A stretch of DNA of 64,000 nucleotides from Crotophaga sulcirostris (Eukaryota; Chordata; Aves; Cuculiformes; Crotophagidae): assembly GCA_013397455.1 (NCBI GenBank), contig VYZB01000239.1:304725-368724 (forward strand), written 5' to 3'. Below, piece by piece: positions 36,465-50,359 of the stretch; position 1 is the first letter of the stretch, and each line of letters opens with the position of its first letter. The notes below the pieces were generated by a model, which worked only from the letters and a program-made list of their open reading frames with translations, searched no databases and was not told the DNA's origin. The position numbers were made by a program, and so were the translations under genes.

Positions 36465-39400
36465 AGCAGCACCGCCGCGGGGTGGCTGCACCCCACGGCA
36501 CAGCCCGGGTACGGGCACGGCTGCGGGAGGGCGGGGGTACCCCCTCCCTCGTGGCACAGACAGGGGAATCGTCTGAGCTGGACAAACAGCAGAAGTGTTT
36601 TATGCTGAATCCAGTCATGTTTCCCGTCGTAATCAGACATTTGTTCAGGGAAAAAAAAAAAACAAGAAAAGAAAAAGTACCCCAAGCATTTCTGGCTTTG
36701 GAAAATCTTGGTCTGCTGTAGCTGACAGCCAGAGACTGAGGCCAAGACTTTCTGCTCAGACAGGCTGAAGGAGTGACCTTTTCCTTCTCAAACACACCTG
36801 GCACAGGTGATGCCACTCTCACTTGCTCTGTTTTCATTACCTAAAGCAAAAACACCAGGCATGATTGCCAGGTGGGGCTGAGCTCTTATGAGCCTAGGGA
36901 TAAGTGCCCTGAGTGGTTGTACCCACCCAAACCCAACCTGCAGTTCCCTCAGGTGTGCCCACAAAGGGACAGGTAAGCCTGTAAGTCCCCGCTCACCCCT
37001 CAGTTTCCCTCATAGCAGCCAAGACCTGTGTGCTCTGAAGTGCCTGTCAGCATAGCTGGTGCCATCTGTGTAGCTGCAGAGCAAGGAAGCGCAGCCCCTC
37101 AAGAATAAGGATTGCATTCACTGTTGGAAATAACTAGGTACCTCTTTGTGAAGATAATCTGTCCATCCTCAGGCAACCCATCGACTCCTTCATCCCCCGT
37201 GCCACAAGGCAGCACTCGTGCTGCTCTGCACCCACACCGATTGGCCCCCAAGAACAAGGCTTTTATATTCTGTGGTTAATTAGCTCTGCCAATAACTCCA
37301 GGCAAAGGAAAAAAAGAAAAAAAAGATTGGCACAAAAGCTGCCACTGTGCAAACAAAGAATTTGGAAGGAGGAAAGCTGATAAACAATGCATCCTAAGGA
37401 GGGCAAGGGACACTGAAGTTAGCACAGCGAAGGAGCAAGTCCTGCCTGATGCCAGCCCTGGGGAAAGAGCAGGAGCCTCCTGGCTGAAGAGCTGCAAGCC
37501 TTGGAGAATCAAGGCTAAAATTTGCTCCGGAGAGATGCTGAGAGCTCACAATTTGATTCAGCAGGGAAAGGCCTGCGTGTACCATGAGGTGGAAGAGCAC
37601 AGGCAGGAGGGCTCTGAGGTAAAGGAAGGGCTCTGAGCACCCAGGACCACACTGCACGAACCAGCAGGTTGAGTGTGGCACAGGCAACTGATGGGGGAAG
37701 CAGCCCCAGTGTGGAAAACCTAGAGCTTGGGACAGGCAGGAAAAACAGTGGAAAAACCCTGAAACACCCTGGGTTGAGCTGAAAGCATAACAAGGCAGCC
37801 AATTAATTGGTATTGAAGTATTATACTGAGGGCTTTATTTCAATAGGAATAGGGCTGTGGTGCCAAGAAAACTAGTTTTAGGACTGGGTTTTGATAAAAA
37901 ACTCAAGGAGTAATAAATTGCCATAGAGAAATAAAACATATAAAGGATCCCCCAAGTATGTTTTTGGGGAGACATAATTGAGGAAGGAGGGTGATGCACC
38001 TTGATTTGGAATAGTTCTGTCAAGAAATTGGTTTTGCACAGAAAACATGAGAGGAAGGGAAATCCGTCTCAAAACAGTTCCATATAGTCACAGTCCAAAT
38101 CCATTGCCTTTAATGGATACCATCAGTCTCCCATGACGCTGGTACAAGAATTACCATTTGTTTTCTTTATGGATCCACTGCAGTGAGTACTACTTCGTAC
38201 ACCTCTGCCAAAATTGCCACTAAGCTGAATCCCAGAGCTGGGCAGTTGGCTGAGGACTTTTTCCCTTTTCTTGCTGGCTTTAGCAGCTGGTGGAGGGGAT
38301 GACTTTTGTAATTCCCCTTTTGTAAACTGCTGACATCAGATTATTTTGAATATTAAGGAAATGTGAAAGCAATTTCAATCAAATTAAGCATATACAATAG
38401 GTACCCATAATATTCTCTAGTCAAAGAGCATATTGATCTATAATAAAAGGTTTCATTAATTCCACTGAAGGAGGCACATTAACAAATGAGTGTAGTAACA
38501 TCTGATCTGGTGAGTGGCTTGTTTCCCCCCTTCCTTCTGTATTTAAATCCCTCTATAAACTAATCGGATTCTGCTATTATTCTTTTCTCATCTTCCTATA
38601 GGATCTATAGATAGTCCTTATCTGCAAACAAAATCAAAGCAAAACTACTGCTGAAATCTATATGTTTGCACCACTGGCTTAGTCCCAAGTCTGATTACAT
38701 TAATAACTACTGTGGAATTAATTTCACCTACCTAGCCTTTTTAAAACTGAGTATATAACAGGCTATCTATAGTAAGAGTTCATTTAATATCAACAAAAAG
38801 AAGCCCTTCTAACTGAGCCAGGCCACTAGCTAGAGATGCCTCTCTGTATACCAAAGTGTTCTTAAAAATTTACTCAGACCAGAAACCTACCTCCAACCGT
38901 CTACAAGTCAGATGAGACAAGTTCTGCTTTTTATCTTAGATACACAAAATAAAAAGTGGTCAACCCAAAAACAGTACGTGATGCTGATAAATGACGACAT
39001 TTAGTGTATTCCCTTTAGCCATTACAGTTTCCATTCCAGTGGTTCCAAACTAACCCGCCATCGTTTCAGGGGAACTATTGCAGGGAGTGCTTGCACAAGA
39101 AATGGCAGTGGGTCTCATAAAAGAGAAGTGTGCTGGGAGGGAGGGTGCCTGGGAACATCTGCAGAACTACCCCACTGAATTTCAACCAGTGCTTGTGTGT
39201 GTATTCACAGCACATTAGACGAGATATTTTCATAGGCTACCCAGGTCAGAACTTGCCATTCCTACCATACACAAAGTCAAGGGAAAGAGGATATGCTACT
39301 GCAAATTTCTGCTTTTGCAGACTATTTCTACTGGTTGGTGATTCTTCATCTAGGAAGCCTTAGGCTAGATGGTAATGTATGAATAGCACGTTGAAGTCAA

Positions 39401-41252
39401 TGTAAATTCAACATGGACAGTATCAGAACAACTAGCAGGAAAGCTTTCTAAATACAGTTGTCACCTCTCTTTACAAAATGTTAAATATAAAAAAAAGAAG
39501 GCCTTAGCTACCCTGCTGCCATGGAAGTCAAGGCAGAGCAGCAGGGGAGTACAGTGAGGTCTGGAGTCAGCATTTACAGCTGCTTGAAACCTTGTGTCAG
39601 AGTGAAATCAGCAGCAGACACAAATAAAGGAAGTTTATACATATTTCAAACAGTATTTGTTTTTGCATATCCATATATTTAGGTTAAGAACATCTGTGAT
39701 AACAAATCTGGAGAACCTAAAAAAAGGTTCCTTTATCTACTGTGAGCTTACAGAATCTGAAGTTTGTTAAAATTCTGCTCATTGCTTGGTGAGTTAACCC
39801 ATTTATCATTTGAAAATAAGCTAGCCAATTTGTTTGCTAAGCATCTGAAGGGGTACATGCACTTCTGCTAATTGAATCATTGTTCTAGGGAACACTGCAG
39901 CTGGATTCATGAAAGAAGCGTAAGCAGGTAGATTATACATTTCAGTGGAATATTTGTATTAGGGTGCACAAAACTTCCTGAACTGTGAACTTCAGAAACT
40001 GAACTCCAAAAAGCCTTTTGCAAGTTGAAAGAATTTATCAGTGTTTCATTTACTCAATAGCATGGTTACCTCTACACAATAAATACCAAAGAAGAAACTT
40101 CTTTCCATCTTTCGACCCTGCCTTCTCCAGGCACTACAGGCCCTTTTCCCTCATGGCTTCCAACAGACTCTCTTCCTTCTCAGCTACCTTTAACAGACCT
40201 GCAATTTCCTTCCCTTTTCTTCTTACCTGGAAAATATGAGATATTTAAAAGGTACACAAACAGCATATTGCTACCCGCAGGAGCTGGGAGTTCAGGAAGA
40301 GGCAAAAGAGACAGTGAAAGAGAAGAGATTTATAATAAAGAATATTCCACCTAGCCTCAACAAAGTTTTCATACAAAATGCCCTTTCATTTTGCTAATGA
40401 AACAAAGTAAAACTGGGTTCCTATGTGAAAATGTGAAGGATGAGTAGGACTGAAGGAGAGAAAAAAATTGTTCTAAGTGACTCAAAAAAAGGAAAACTAA
40501 TTAACACCATGATACCAGCACAATGAGAAGGTAAGTGTGTAAGAGTAGAACTTAACAAAAGCGCGCATCTTTTAGTAAGAAACCGAGGGTTCTACACGAC
40601 GAAGAATGGACAGCTCAAAGCAGCTGGTATCTAAGCTGTTTTCTTCCAGTAACAAACGTCTTCCTTGTGAAAATATAAGAATATAACAACATGTGTTAAC
40701 TTGAGAAAGGTCAAAACAAAGGCAAGAACACTGAGGTTATAAAAATTCTACACAAAGCAACTGATACAGAAACTATTTCCACAAAGTTACCAATGCAAAA
40801 ATCTTTTTTTGGCTGCTCCAGTGGGGTTATACTTTAAGCACTGAAACCTGGAGAGAAAAGGAAATCTTCAATGGAAAGAGGATTACAGAAAAAGCCAAAC
40901 TGAACTATAGAAACACTACAATCTTATAAACAGCGTTATGCAGGGTTATTTTGGGAGGGGTTGTTTTTTAAATTAATGTCCACATGGAGCTTCTTGGAAG
41001 TGCAGTAGCTACCCTGATAAATCATCAACTTGAATCACCTATTCGGAGTGGTGCCCAGGGTGGTACTTGCAAATACAAGACTGATGTGCCTGGTATATCA
41101 GGGAGGAACCCATATTTGGGGCTTGGTTATCTTCTTTCCCTGTTCACTACGAAAAATGTCTCATTGCTATACCAGAGTGAAGGAAAGCTCTTCTCGTTGA
41201 TCTGCTGATGGAATCTGGCCTTGATGGCATTTCACATTTTAACCGGTTTCAC

Positions 41253-41274
41253 GATGAAGATGAAAATCTTCATC
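41253..41274. repeat. Perfect 9-bp hairpin, GAAA tetraloop
   Basis: GATGAAGAT, GAAA, ATCTTCATC. The loop is of the GNRA type in the plus-strand RNA sense. The stem does not extend further, and no function is claimed. Confidence 0.85.
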
Positions 41275-42156
41275 TCAACTCAAACCCAAGTGGCCAAGCT
41301 TAGGCCACAGAATAAGCACCTGCCTACCCATAAAAGACAACAAAATTGACTTCAATTTCATTTAGGCTGCATTAGAAAAGAATTGTATTGTTCTTTAGTT
41401 TTCAGAGGCCTTTTAAAGCTAGGTCTGTTTTTATTAAGGCTTTGATGAGCGGAGCTACCTTGCTTTATAAAATCTAAGGAAGTTGTTTGGCATGTAATGA
41501 ATAAGGAAAATGAGACAATTCTGTCATTGATCTTTGAGACCATCTTACCCTGATGCAGTCCCCAGAATATTCAGTTTCCAAACCTGTTCTGATAAGTAAG
41601 GATGCAGCTGCATTCTGGCCAAGATCCCACTTTCTCAGCTCTACTGTGGTGTGCTGAAGACCAGGCAGGACTGGACTAGTCAGCTTTTATGTTCTGAAGG
41701 GTTCTCTCAAGCCTGGCAAATCTCCAGAGGCACTGAGACACCCTTCTGATTGCCTTGCATTACAGATTAGATCCAATCAAGGATCAAGCCCCAGTTGGGT
41801 GGCTCTTACAGTCCTGAAGTAGATAAGTAGGGAATAGTATTCATAAGGACATTAATTGAAAAATGCTCTATGCTAAGGAACTTCTGAGCAACGAAGGTTT
41901 GCAACTATAGCTGCTATAATTCCAACCTGGGATCCAAAAATTAGAGTGCAAAAGAATTCTGGGGGAGGGAAAGACCTAACTGGTGAGTCAGACAGACCTC
42001 ATAAATTTTTAAATGTATCAATGTATTTTGCTAATGGGTTTTTAGAAATACAGATCAGAAAATTAAATTTCTCATTGAGACAAGGTGTTATTTAGTTAGG
42101 AACTTGAGACTCATTTATTTCTGACGCTGTGCATTAAAAGGAAGAAATACATTTAT

Positions 42157-42198
42157 ACACACATATATATATGTGCATGCACACACATCTGTGTGTAC
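42157..42198. repeat. AC/AT microsatellite
   Basis: ACACAC, ATATATAT, GTGCATGCAC and ACACAC blocks ending in TGTGTG. It is short, interrupted and partly self-complementary. Confidence 0.8.
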
Positions 42199-45100
42199 AG
42201 CACTGTCTGCATAGGCTGTCAAGCAGGATGAGGCTTCCAAATCTATTCTTCTAATGTATTCAACTTTTGGTTTACATAATTTATTTTATTAGAAAACAAG
42301 TTTGAAACAAATCACTGCATCTTACTAAAGAGCATACACAGCTTGTACACAGATCATTTGATAGTAAGATATAGCATGGCTAAATAACTGGTAATAATAT
42401 TAATTCCATTTCTGAATGTCACTTATTTTGTGCGGGATGTGCTGTACAACTAATGATTATGCTTCTTCCAAAACCTGAGGAAAAAGTACATTAGGTCTTC
42501 ACAATTTTGCATTTTTTTTTCCATTTTCCTTTGTTTATTTAAAGACTACACACTTGATTTGTTAGCCTGTACTTCTTCTGCTCTGCTCTTAATGTGTATA
42601 TTGGGTATATCTAATATCAGTTTGAAAATAGCCCAAACTGTGCCCAAGAAGATTTAAAGGAGAAAGATGTTCCTGTAACCTCAGCTGCTAACCCTTCTGT
42701 ACTGATGAACACCAGGCAGTCATGCTTATCTAGCACAAAGATCTTTCTTCATTTAATGCCCACAGCTTGAGATAGTCAATCTCGCCCAGCATGTGCCTTG
42801 AGTATTTCAGATTGTTATTTGCGATTTTTGTGTATGTCCCTATGCTATTCCAGGTACTATGAGTTGGTGGCTACTTATCTACCCATCCAAGACCATAATC
42901 AAAAGCACTTTTACATCAGTATATGAATAAACATGTTGCACAGATCCAGGCGATCAATCATGATCACGACTGCAAGAGTTCAGTAAACAATTATAAATTG
43001 AGCTGTTGTACATACACTACCAAAATAATGACAAAATTATAAACCTTTAGCAACGAATTCTGCTTTAAGTCATACATAATACTGAACCAAGAGACAAGCC
43101 ATCACTGCATTAACATCTATATGCTACTGAAAAAATAACTAAGTGACTTTTCTCTCTAATGAGCTGGAGTAAAAAAGCTATAAAAAGAAACATAGGTTTG
43201 CCTGGCTATTTAAAGTCTGCAGGATTATAATTCTTTAATATTGCTTTTATCAGAAGATAAAAATATAACAGGCTTAGAGTTTGTCAGATGAGTTTGTCAT
43301 AACTAAAAACATTAGATGATTCACACAATCAATCACACAACATGAAAACAATCTCAGCTATTAAACTTTTAAGAAAAATGAAATGGCACTTCTTTACTAT
43401 AAATCTGCCACGTGGTTTAACATTTCATTTATCAGTAAGTAAAAGATTTTTTTAAAAATCCTATTTATAGTAAAGTATCATTTTGTTTGATTCCAGATAA
43501 TTAGTTCAAGATGCTGGCGATATCTTTTCTGTATTTCCCAATAACATTAAACCAATACTGCACAGCATTTTTAGTTCCACATACAAGCAAGTCAAGGTCT
43601 ATAAATCATACTCAGAGAGGTGATGAGGGGCATGCCTGAAAATGATAGGCTTTACGTCAGGAAGCTCAGATATATATTTCTCTTCGTGTCTAGATAGATG
43701 ATCTAACAAGCTTCCATGAAAAAAAATGTGTCTTTAGGCATCTACTAGAAATCACTATAAAAATTAAGGTTCTGTGTCTGAAGGATCATAAGATAGGAGA
43801 CTTCAACTAGGCATGTCCAGTGACTACAGAAGTTGGGGAAGGCTTTGCATTGACTTCTGAGAGCTTTAGGTCAGCAGGTTTGCAGCATTCAACCATGTGA
43901 AAGGGCTGAATGAGCTCCTTTAACCCCCTGACCAAGCAGTAAGTGCTCATGAGAAGGCATGTGTTGGCCAGTCAGTCTTCAACTGTATGGCTCAACTCAT
44001 CACGCAGATCCACTTGTATCCACACAGCCAAACAGTCACTACAAATATACTACGACTCTTATAGGAATAATATCACAACAACAATCACGTAAACTGATGT
44101 AAAAAATTCTTATACACTTTACGTTTTAGAGGCTAGTTTAATTTCTGATGTTTCCCTATTTAAAATACTAAATTTCTGTCCTGTCCTCACTTTATGTTAT
44201 AACACCAAGGAGAAATATAGCTTTTTATAAAGCATTCCTATAGCTTGGTCATTTGATGCTTTTGGTTATTTGTTCTGTATATTTTGTGATGTTTTCCAGT
44301 TTTTAAGGAAAAAAAAAACCCCACAAATCTTCTGTTGACTCAATAGCTGAGATGTGTTACTGCTTGCCTTCCATTTTTCAAAATCAGAAAGTAGATTAAC
44401 ACAGATGCTTAAAGCATTGAACAATGTCAGCTTTTTTCAGAGTGAAATATTGTGGGTGCTAACAAATTGTGGAAAACATGCTCAAACTATGTTGCCACAC
44501 TGTCAAATACAAACAGAAGAAAAACATAGTCCATCTGAAAATCCAATACACCATCCCCATTAATTTAATCAACAAAGGAAGACAAACTACATATTTTAAA
44601 AAAAGAAACTAATGTGAATTTCCACATGGACTAGGCCTCTTCAGCCTATTTTCAGATTATACAACACAAAGAAATGCTTCACATAAGCATTTCATACACT
44701 TTAACACATCTGAATAGCTCTTTCCTAGGAGTATTGGAGAAAATTACATATGTTCTGGATCTGCAGAGCCCTTAATCCATGGAAAATGCTTTCATTTCCA
44801 TAAGACCTGCTCAAAGAAAGCCTCATCTTTCTCCATTTTCCACTGCTGCAGTCTAGGAATGTGCAAGTAGTCCTCACTAAACTGTTTAGCATCTAGATGA
44901 ACTCATTTCCATGGAAAGCAGTTCTTGCAACCCTCTCCTGTGTAGTAATGCCTAAGAGTTTCTCTGTAGCTGCTTTCTGCTTTTAGGGATACATTTATTA
45001 CTCTGACTCTCCTTAGCTTTTCTAAGCATGTTCTTGGAAAGGGGTTGCCTTCTGCAGCACTTCAGAGAGAAGTAGATATCCCTCCTTCCATTGCTGCTTA

Positions 45101-48100
45101 CTCTGTATTCGACTGAGATCTGTCCTGAATGGACCAAAATACTGGTCTAAAATTTCAAGACCATACCTACAAGATGGTAAAATAAGCCAGTTAATAGATT
45201 CCTCAGATTTTAAAATTCAGTTATTTCAATGGAGTCTCATCTAGCCTTCTGGAAATAAAGTCATGGACCTGCCTCATACAACTTGATTTTATGGTATGAT
45301 ATTACAGGCCTAGGCATTTTCTTTTCCTTTATTTAGTAATATAGTTTATTGTTGTTTTGAAGTTTTAATCGAATTGCGCTGCTTGTGGTAGATTATAGCA
45401 TTTGAAAATTTTTATTTAAGGATACTAGAAACAAAGAAGTTAAGAACAGTATTGGTAAATAACACCCTTGTGTCCCCAAGAGTGCTCACACATGTAGGAA
45501 AAGACTGGATATAGGGACCTTTTTGCCTTTTAATTATAATATTAAAACTGATAGTAGGGATGGTTACAAGTGTCCAACAAAACAAAGATTAAAAAATATG
45601 CCCAAATGCTTGAGGTTCCTGATCATGCAGAGAAAAGGGAGATTTTTTCATTTATTGTAGTGATTCAGACTATTAAACTAATACTGTTCCTATACCATTT
45701 CAATATCTATTCTGTTGAAAAGTTAACAAAGACTGTGTAAGAGAATTGCAAAATAAAGAGACAGATGAGGTAAAGAAGCTAGAGAACTAAATTTATTAAT
45801 TATTAATGCCATTAGTCTTCAGATCAAGCTCAAACAAAGGAAACAAACCTTTTGGATAGCAGAAGAAGGAAGACGACATGATCATAGATTCAGAAACTTT
45901 TACACTTCCTATTTCAACAAGCTAAAACATAAGGATGCTACGCCAGATTCTGCCCTCATGGCATAAATCCAAAATAACACCATTGGCTTACTCAGATTTT
46001 GCATTAACTTCAGGAGAGTTACTTTGAATTTACATCAGCGTAAGATCAGGATCAAAATGCTGAGAGGATATTACAAGGAGATTAAACGTGATCTTAAACA
46101 GTGATATCCCAGGAGATCCAAGGGTTTTCAATTTGCAAGATTTTACAACTGTCTGAGAGTTGGATAAATTTCAAATGCAGTTGCTGATAAGAGCATTTAC
46201 AGCTGCCAAAAGAACTTGTTTTAAGGACCTGAAAGTTGGCAGAGGAACTGAACCTCAGGGAAGACTGTAACAGAACAAGCAAGGCTACAAGCAAGCAGAA
46301 GGGAATGCCAAGGTCATTTATGGGAGCATATGTACATTTCTGGCTTCATTTGACCTCAGCTATTGGAGGTTTATAGGTTTATGCCATTATTCTAGCCACT
46401 CATTCAGTAAATCTTTAAGCATAGGTTTAAAGCACAGATTTATGTATTTTGACATCAAGGTCCACGTTCAGCTACCTAATTCCTGTTCATGATAGAGTCA
46501 TACTGAAATCAAGTCAAAAGACATTTCAATATTTCAGTCTGAGTTATTTTGCTTTTTCCTGGGCACAAGACTAATACACCACACTCCCATGTCTGAATAC
46601 TGATTCCAGTGATGATGCCTCATCTTGCTTTCCTTCCTTCATTAAACACTATTCCTATAGAATTTAATGGAAGAATTCATTTTTTTTCTGCAGCTTTGTG
46701 CTCTTAGATCTTTGTAGCTGTGATTTGCAGCATACTCTAAGAGCATCAGTGAGATGAGCACAACAACCTAATCTGTAACTCATGAGGCAAAGGATAATTT
46801 TCATTTCATTCAAATTAATTTCTCATCCGGCATAAGAGGACACAATATCCATCTTCTGGTACTCTGAAAGTCATAGGCTCAGTTCAAAAATTTTCCTGAA
46901 TAAATGAGAATCCCAAAGAACTGATTAACAAACACTGAATTCTCTTCTAGTGCTGTCCTATAGGTAAGAAATTCTGAGAAGAGATTAATGCTACATTCCT
47001 AAACCATGTGCGTAATTTTGAGTATGGTGTGTTCTTTCAGTTTGCTTGTGTATGTATGTACAAAATGACTAGGTATGAAGCTGAGCAGATATAAGTATGT
47101 TTTCTGAGTACAACTATACACCAAATTATTAAATAAACCTCCCACAACGTAGACATACACATTTTTTGCACCTTCAACCCTGAAAATCAAGCACTGTAAA
47201 TCGTCCTCTTCAGGGTTGTGCTTTAGTAACTGAAGTAGATACATTTTACCAATACCAAGAGAAGAATTTTGAATAATCTAAATGACATATAGACATTAAA
47301 CATTATATGATGGGCTAATCTGGAGAAATCTCCAAATTCTATGGTCCTTACATTTGGCTGCGGAAAAATCTTAAAGAAAGCATCTTCTCTAACTCAGAAG
47401 TGCTTTTGTATTATTTGGATGATCTGATGTAACAATGCTCTAGTTCACATTTCATACAATTATGTGGCAATTTTTCTGAAGTAAAATGGAACCGGAATGC
47501 ATGTACAGAGTAAAATAGTTTATTTTTATTGCTCAGAGCAATTACAACCTCAAATCAGACATAAAGGCTGGATAGTCTGATCTAAAAGACCAGACAAAGT
47601 GTTTTTATTTCAATATAACTTCATTCTTTATAAATGAAGTTTCACTAGGAAATATAATACTGGTATTTTTCTTATTCATTATAACAAAAAAGCCCCAAGA
47701 AATATATATCATGTACTGAAGCATGTCCTACATGGCATTCCTGAGTAGTCCGTGAAATAAAAATTATTTCTGCAGTACAGCCTTCCTAGGCTGTGCAGTT
47801 TGAAGTTATAACCATGGCCTCCATGCATTTCACCTCTCTGTCCTAAATCAAACGGCCCTTGTGGCACTCCATCTCTCACCTTTCAAAGCATTTGCCACTT
47901 CAGCTTTTGCAAATTTCCAATTAAAATCTCAATAAACAAAAAGAAAATTTCTTTGCAGCACAAAATATTCAGTGCCTTTTTTAATTTGGACCTTCATTTG
48001 CATGTCTTTTTATCAGCTACAGTTTTGAATATTCATTTCCATAATAAAATTACTTGAAATTTATTTATTGGCCAAATATTAAATTGAAGTTTTAACAACA

Positions 48101-49611
48101 AACTATTGGTAACTTGACATTAAATCCAGTGTGAAGGTTTGATTGAAAGGAATTGGGAAAAGGAAATATTTTAGTTAAAACATTGTTTTCATGTATTTGA
48201 AAAAAAGAAAACTGCAAAAATATTATTTGTAAATGTAAATCCAAATGCAGCTAAAATTAAGTTTTCAGGTTAAATGGTTAAAACCTAGCTGCAATGCCCC
48301 GGAATACATCATTTAGTTACATTTCAATGAGAAAAATTAAATTTTCAGCTGTTTCATTCAGCTCACAAAATGGAAAAAATCAATTCTCTACTCAGTTTAA
48401 AGAAGTTTTCTGAGAACACTTATGAGTGTTAGTATCAACTAATACGATAATGTTGTGCACAAAAATATTCCACTGAACTTTAAAATTATGAAGTTTACTG
48501 GTCTGATAATAAAGCACTTCTGTGTCTTTTTTCCCCAGGATCTTATGGATGATTTCTCAGGATAATGTATCCAGTATAAATATCTTTTTATAATTTACAT
48601 ATTTCCAGAAAAAAAGAGAACAGCCTACTTTCATCAATCTTCATACATATTAGATATGTAAAAGGCAATGAAATGTGAAAAGGCAGCAGTTAAAATGTGT
48701 AAAAACAAACACTTATAATGACATAATCAAGTCGGAGCACACATTTCAACTTATTCATGGTGCAGATTACATGATATCCGATGATTGATGGAGAATGTTA
48801 AGTGAAGTTCTATTAAAAGCAGTGTGATGTTCAAGATAACAAGATTATCACACCATTATGCCTTTTCTGGATGGAATTAACAGGTAAGCCTCATTGACCA
48901 TCAAAATATTGTATTGTAATCAAAGTCCTTGAAAATATATTTGAAAACCTATCTAAATGGCAGAGAGAGATTAGGCAATCCATTGTTATAAATTGTTATA
49001 GAAAATAATGAAAACGTGTAAAAATTAGACAAATATATATGTATCAAATGTTACTTACAATTATATAATAGAGTTCTTTCTCAGAAAACCGAAGTATTGT
49101 ATTGTTTTGTAATCTTAATAAGGCATACACAGAAAAAAAATAAATTGATCCATATTGCAAAAATAGATGTTTGCCTGGATTACAGAGTAATATGAAACAC
49201 AGGAAAGCCAGGAAATGACCTGTGCTTTGTGCTACCAGCTCAAACTGGGGGAAAAATAGAAGAGTTTCTGATGATGGCTAAGATCTGGGAAGAAACTTCA
49301 TCTCAGTGCATGGAAGAACTACACATGGTTTCTTTCTAAAGACGAAGACCTTAAGTTCAAAATAAAGACTGTTTCCAATAGGGTTTTTTAAAATATTTTA
49401 AATACTAGCAGTGGAAATGGAAAGGATACAAGAACAGGAAATCTCACCAGATTCCCAACCATAGTAATGTACAGAAAGATGATCCACATCAATAAAAAGG
49501 GAAGAAAAACTAAGTCAAAATGAAACGTTGACTAAAAAATTTACAGACTTGTTAATATATTAAAAACTTAAGTACTGCCTTCTCAACAAAAAAATACCAC
49601 AGTTCCATAAG

Positions 49612-49771
49612 TCCCATCCCTGGAGGTGTTCAAGGACAGGTTGGATGGGGCTTTGAGCACCCTGATCCAGTGGGAGGTGTCCCTGCCCATGGCAGGGATG
49701 TTGGAACTGGATGGGCTTTAAGGTCGCTTCCAAGCCAAACCATTCTATGATTCTATGATTCATTAAAAGTA
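49612..49771 (+). mobile_element. CR1 LINE, about 160 bp 3' end
   Basis: Sense orientation: CCCATCCCTGGAGGTGTTCA, GGTTGGATGGGGCTTTGAGC, CTGATCCAGTGGGAGGTGTC, CCTGCCCATGGCAGGG, GGGCTTTAAGGTCGCTTCCA, CCATTCTATGATTCTATGAT ending in TCAT. The low divergence from the CR1 3' consensus suggests it is among the younger copies here. It is 5' truncated, with an intact 3' tail. Confidence 0.97.
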
Positions 49772-49837
49772 AATGCTAAATATCTGTCTCCTTAACAAAA
49801 CACTTAGAATGAGACTTGTTATTCCTTTCCTTTACAA

Positions 49838-49955
49838 GTGTGTCGTGAGGCATGATTCATTTCGTTTTTAAAGCGCTTTGAAATCCTGCAATGAAAGATG
49901 CCAAAGAAATGCAAAGTATTCTCATCATAATACAGAGCGGTATTATCATTGTCAT
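49838..49955 (+). mobile_element. MIR-like (CORE-SINE) 3' remnant
   Basis: GTGTCGTGAGGCATGATTCA, TTTTTAAAGCGCTTTGAAAT, CCTGCAATGAAAGATGCC, AAAGAAATGCAAAGTATT. This keeps the order of the tetrapod MIR/CORE-SINE 3' end (TTGTGAGG, TAAAGCGCTTTGAGATCC, GATGAAAGGTGCTATATAA, TGCAAAGTATTATTATT). It sits about 65 bp downstream of a CR1 tail but is much older. Confidence 0.65.
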
Positions 49956-50359
49956 CAAACAAAGTGCCTTAGGAAAGGGCACTTTTACATATGAATTCAT
50001 TTGTGATTTTAACAGCTCACTTATTCCAACTTAACATTTCTGTTCCAATTAGAGCTAAACCTGGATCCAGGGAATGAAAGCATCAGGATGGTATTCTTCC
50101 ATTCCCAGCCCCAAGATGTCATTGCTATATACAAAACTGCATCTGAATTACAGTTTAACACAGTGCAGGCACACATAGTCTGTACCCGTCGATTCAGCAT
50201 CTACCTTGGTGAATGGCAGCTGCAGCTCAGGTGCACCTCTCCTCCAGGATGCTGTGTGCATTAATTGTCTCTTCACAGTTTGTGCAAGTGCTATTCTGAA
50301 GAACGATGCACAGAGTGCCAAAGCAAGTAAAAATACATAGACATACAGGAAAAGTAAAC

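Larger units (their letters stand above)
35462..36560. promoter_or_regulatory. Large CpG island, probable gene promoter
   Basis: About 1.1 kb of GC-rich, CpG-dense DNA bounded by AT-rich sequence. It includes a GCGGCCGC site near 35988, CCGCCC-type Sp/KLF boxes around 36331-36342, a polypurine tract and a C homopolymer. No TATA box is placed to serve it, as is usual for CpG-island promoters. A consensus donor at 35863/35862 argues for minus-strand transcription starting near 36.0 kb. A weaker plus-strand donor (TGG|GTAAGG near 36313) keeps rightward or bidirectional transcription possible. The gene cannot be named, since no recognisable coding exon lies in the window. Long open frames on both strands here reflect the lack of stop codons in GC-rich DNA. 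Confidence 0.8.
36561..49611. other. Long non-coding stretch, no gene recognised
   Basis: About 13 kb. The first 1.5 kb (to about 37.8 kb) remain GC-richer than the rest, as is common beside CpG islands. The remainder is AT-rich and essentially free of recognisable transposons. Small features are the hairpin at 41253-41274 and an AC/AT microsatellite at 42157-42198. A candidate conserved element at about 47880-48080 is discussed in findings. Confidence 0.65.

Noticed and set aside
35461..36837. Several long open frames on both strands of the CpG island (up to about 244 codons)
   Set aside because: GC-rich DNA has few stop codons, and frames overlap on both strands. The predicted proteins are Pro/Ala/Ser/Gly/Arg-rich with no known domain. 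At least one predicted start is GTG rather than ATG.
40984..41208. 74-codon plus-strand open frame that reads somewhat protein-like
   Set aside because: No similarity recognised, no splice signals, and length within chance expectation.
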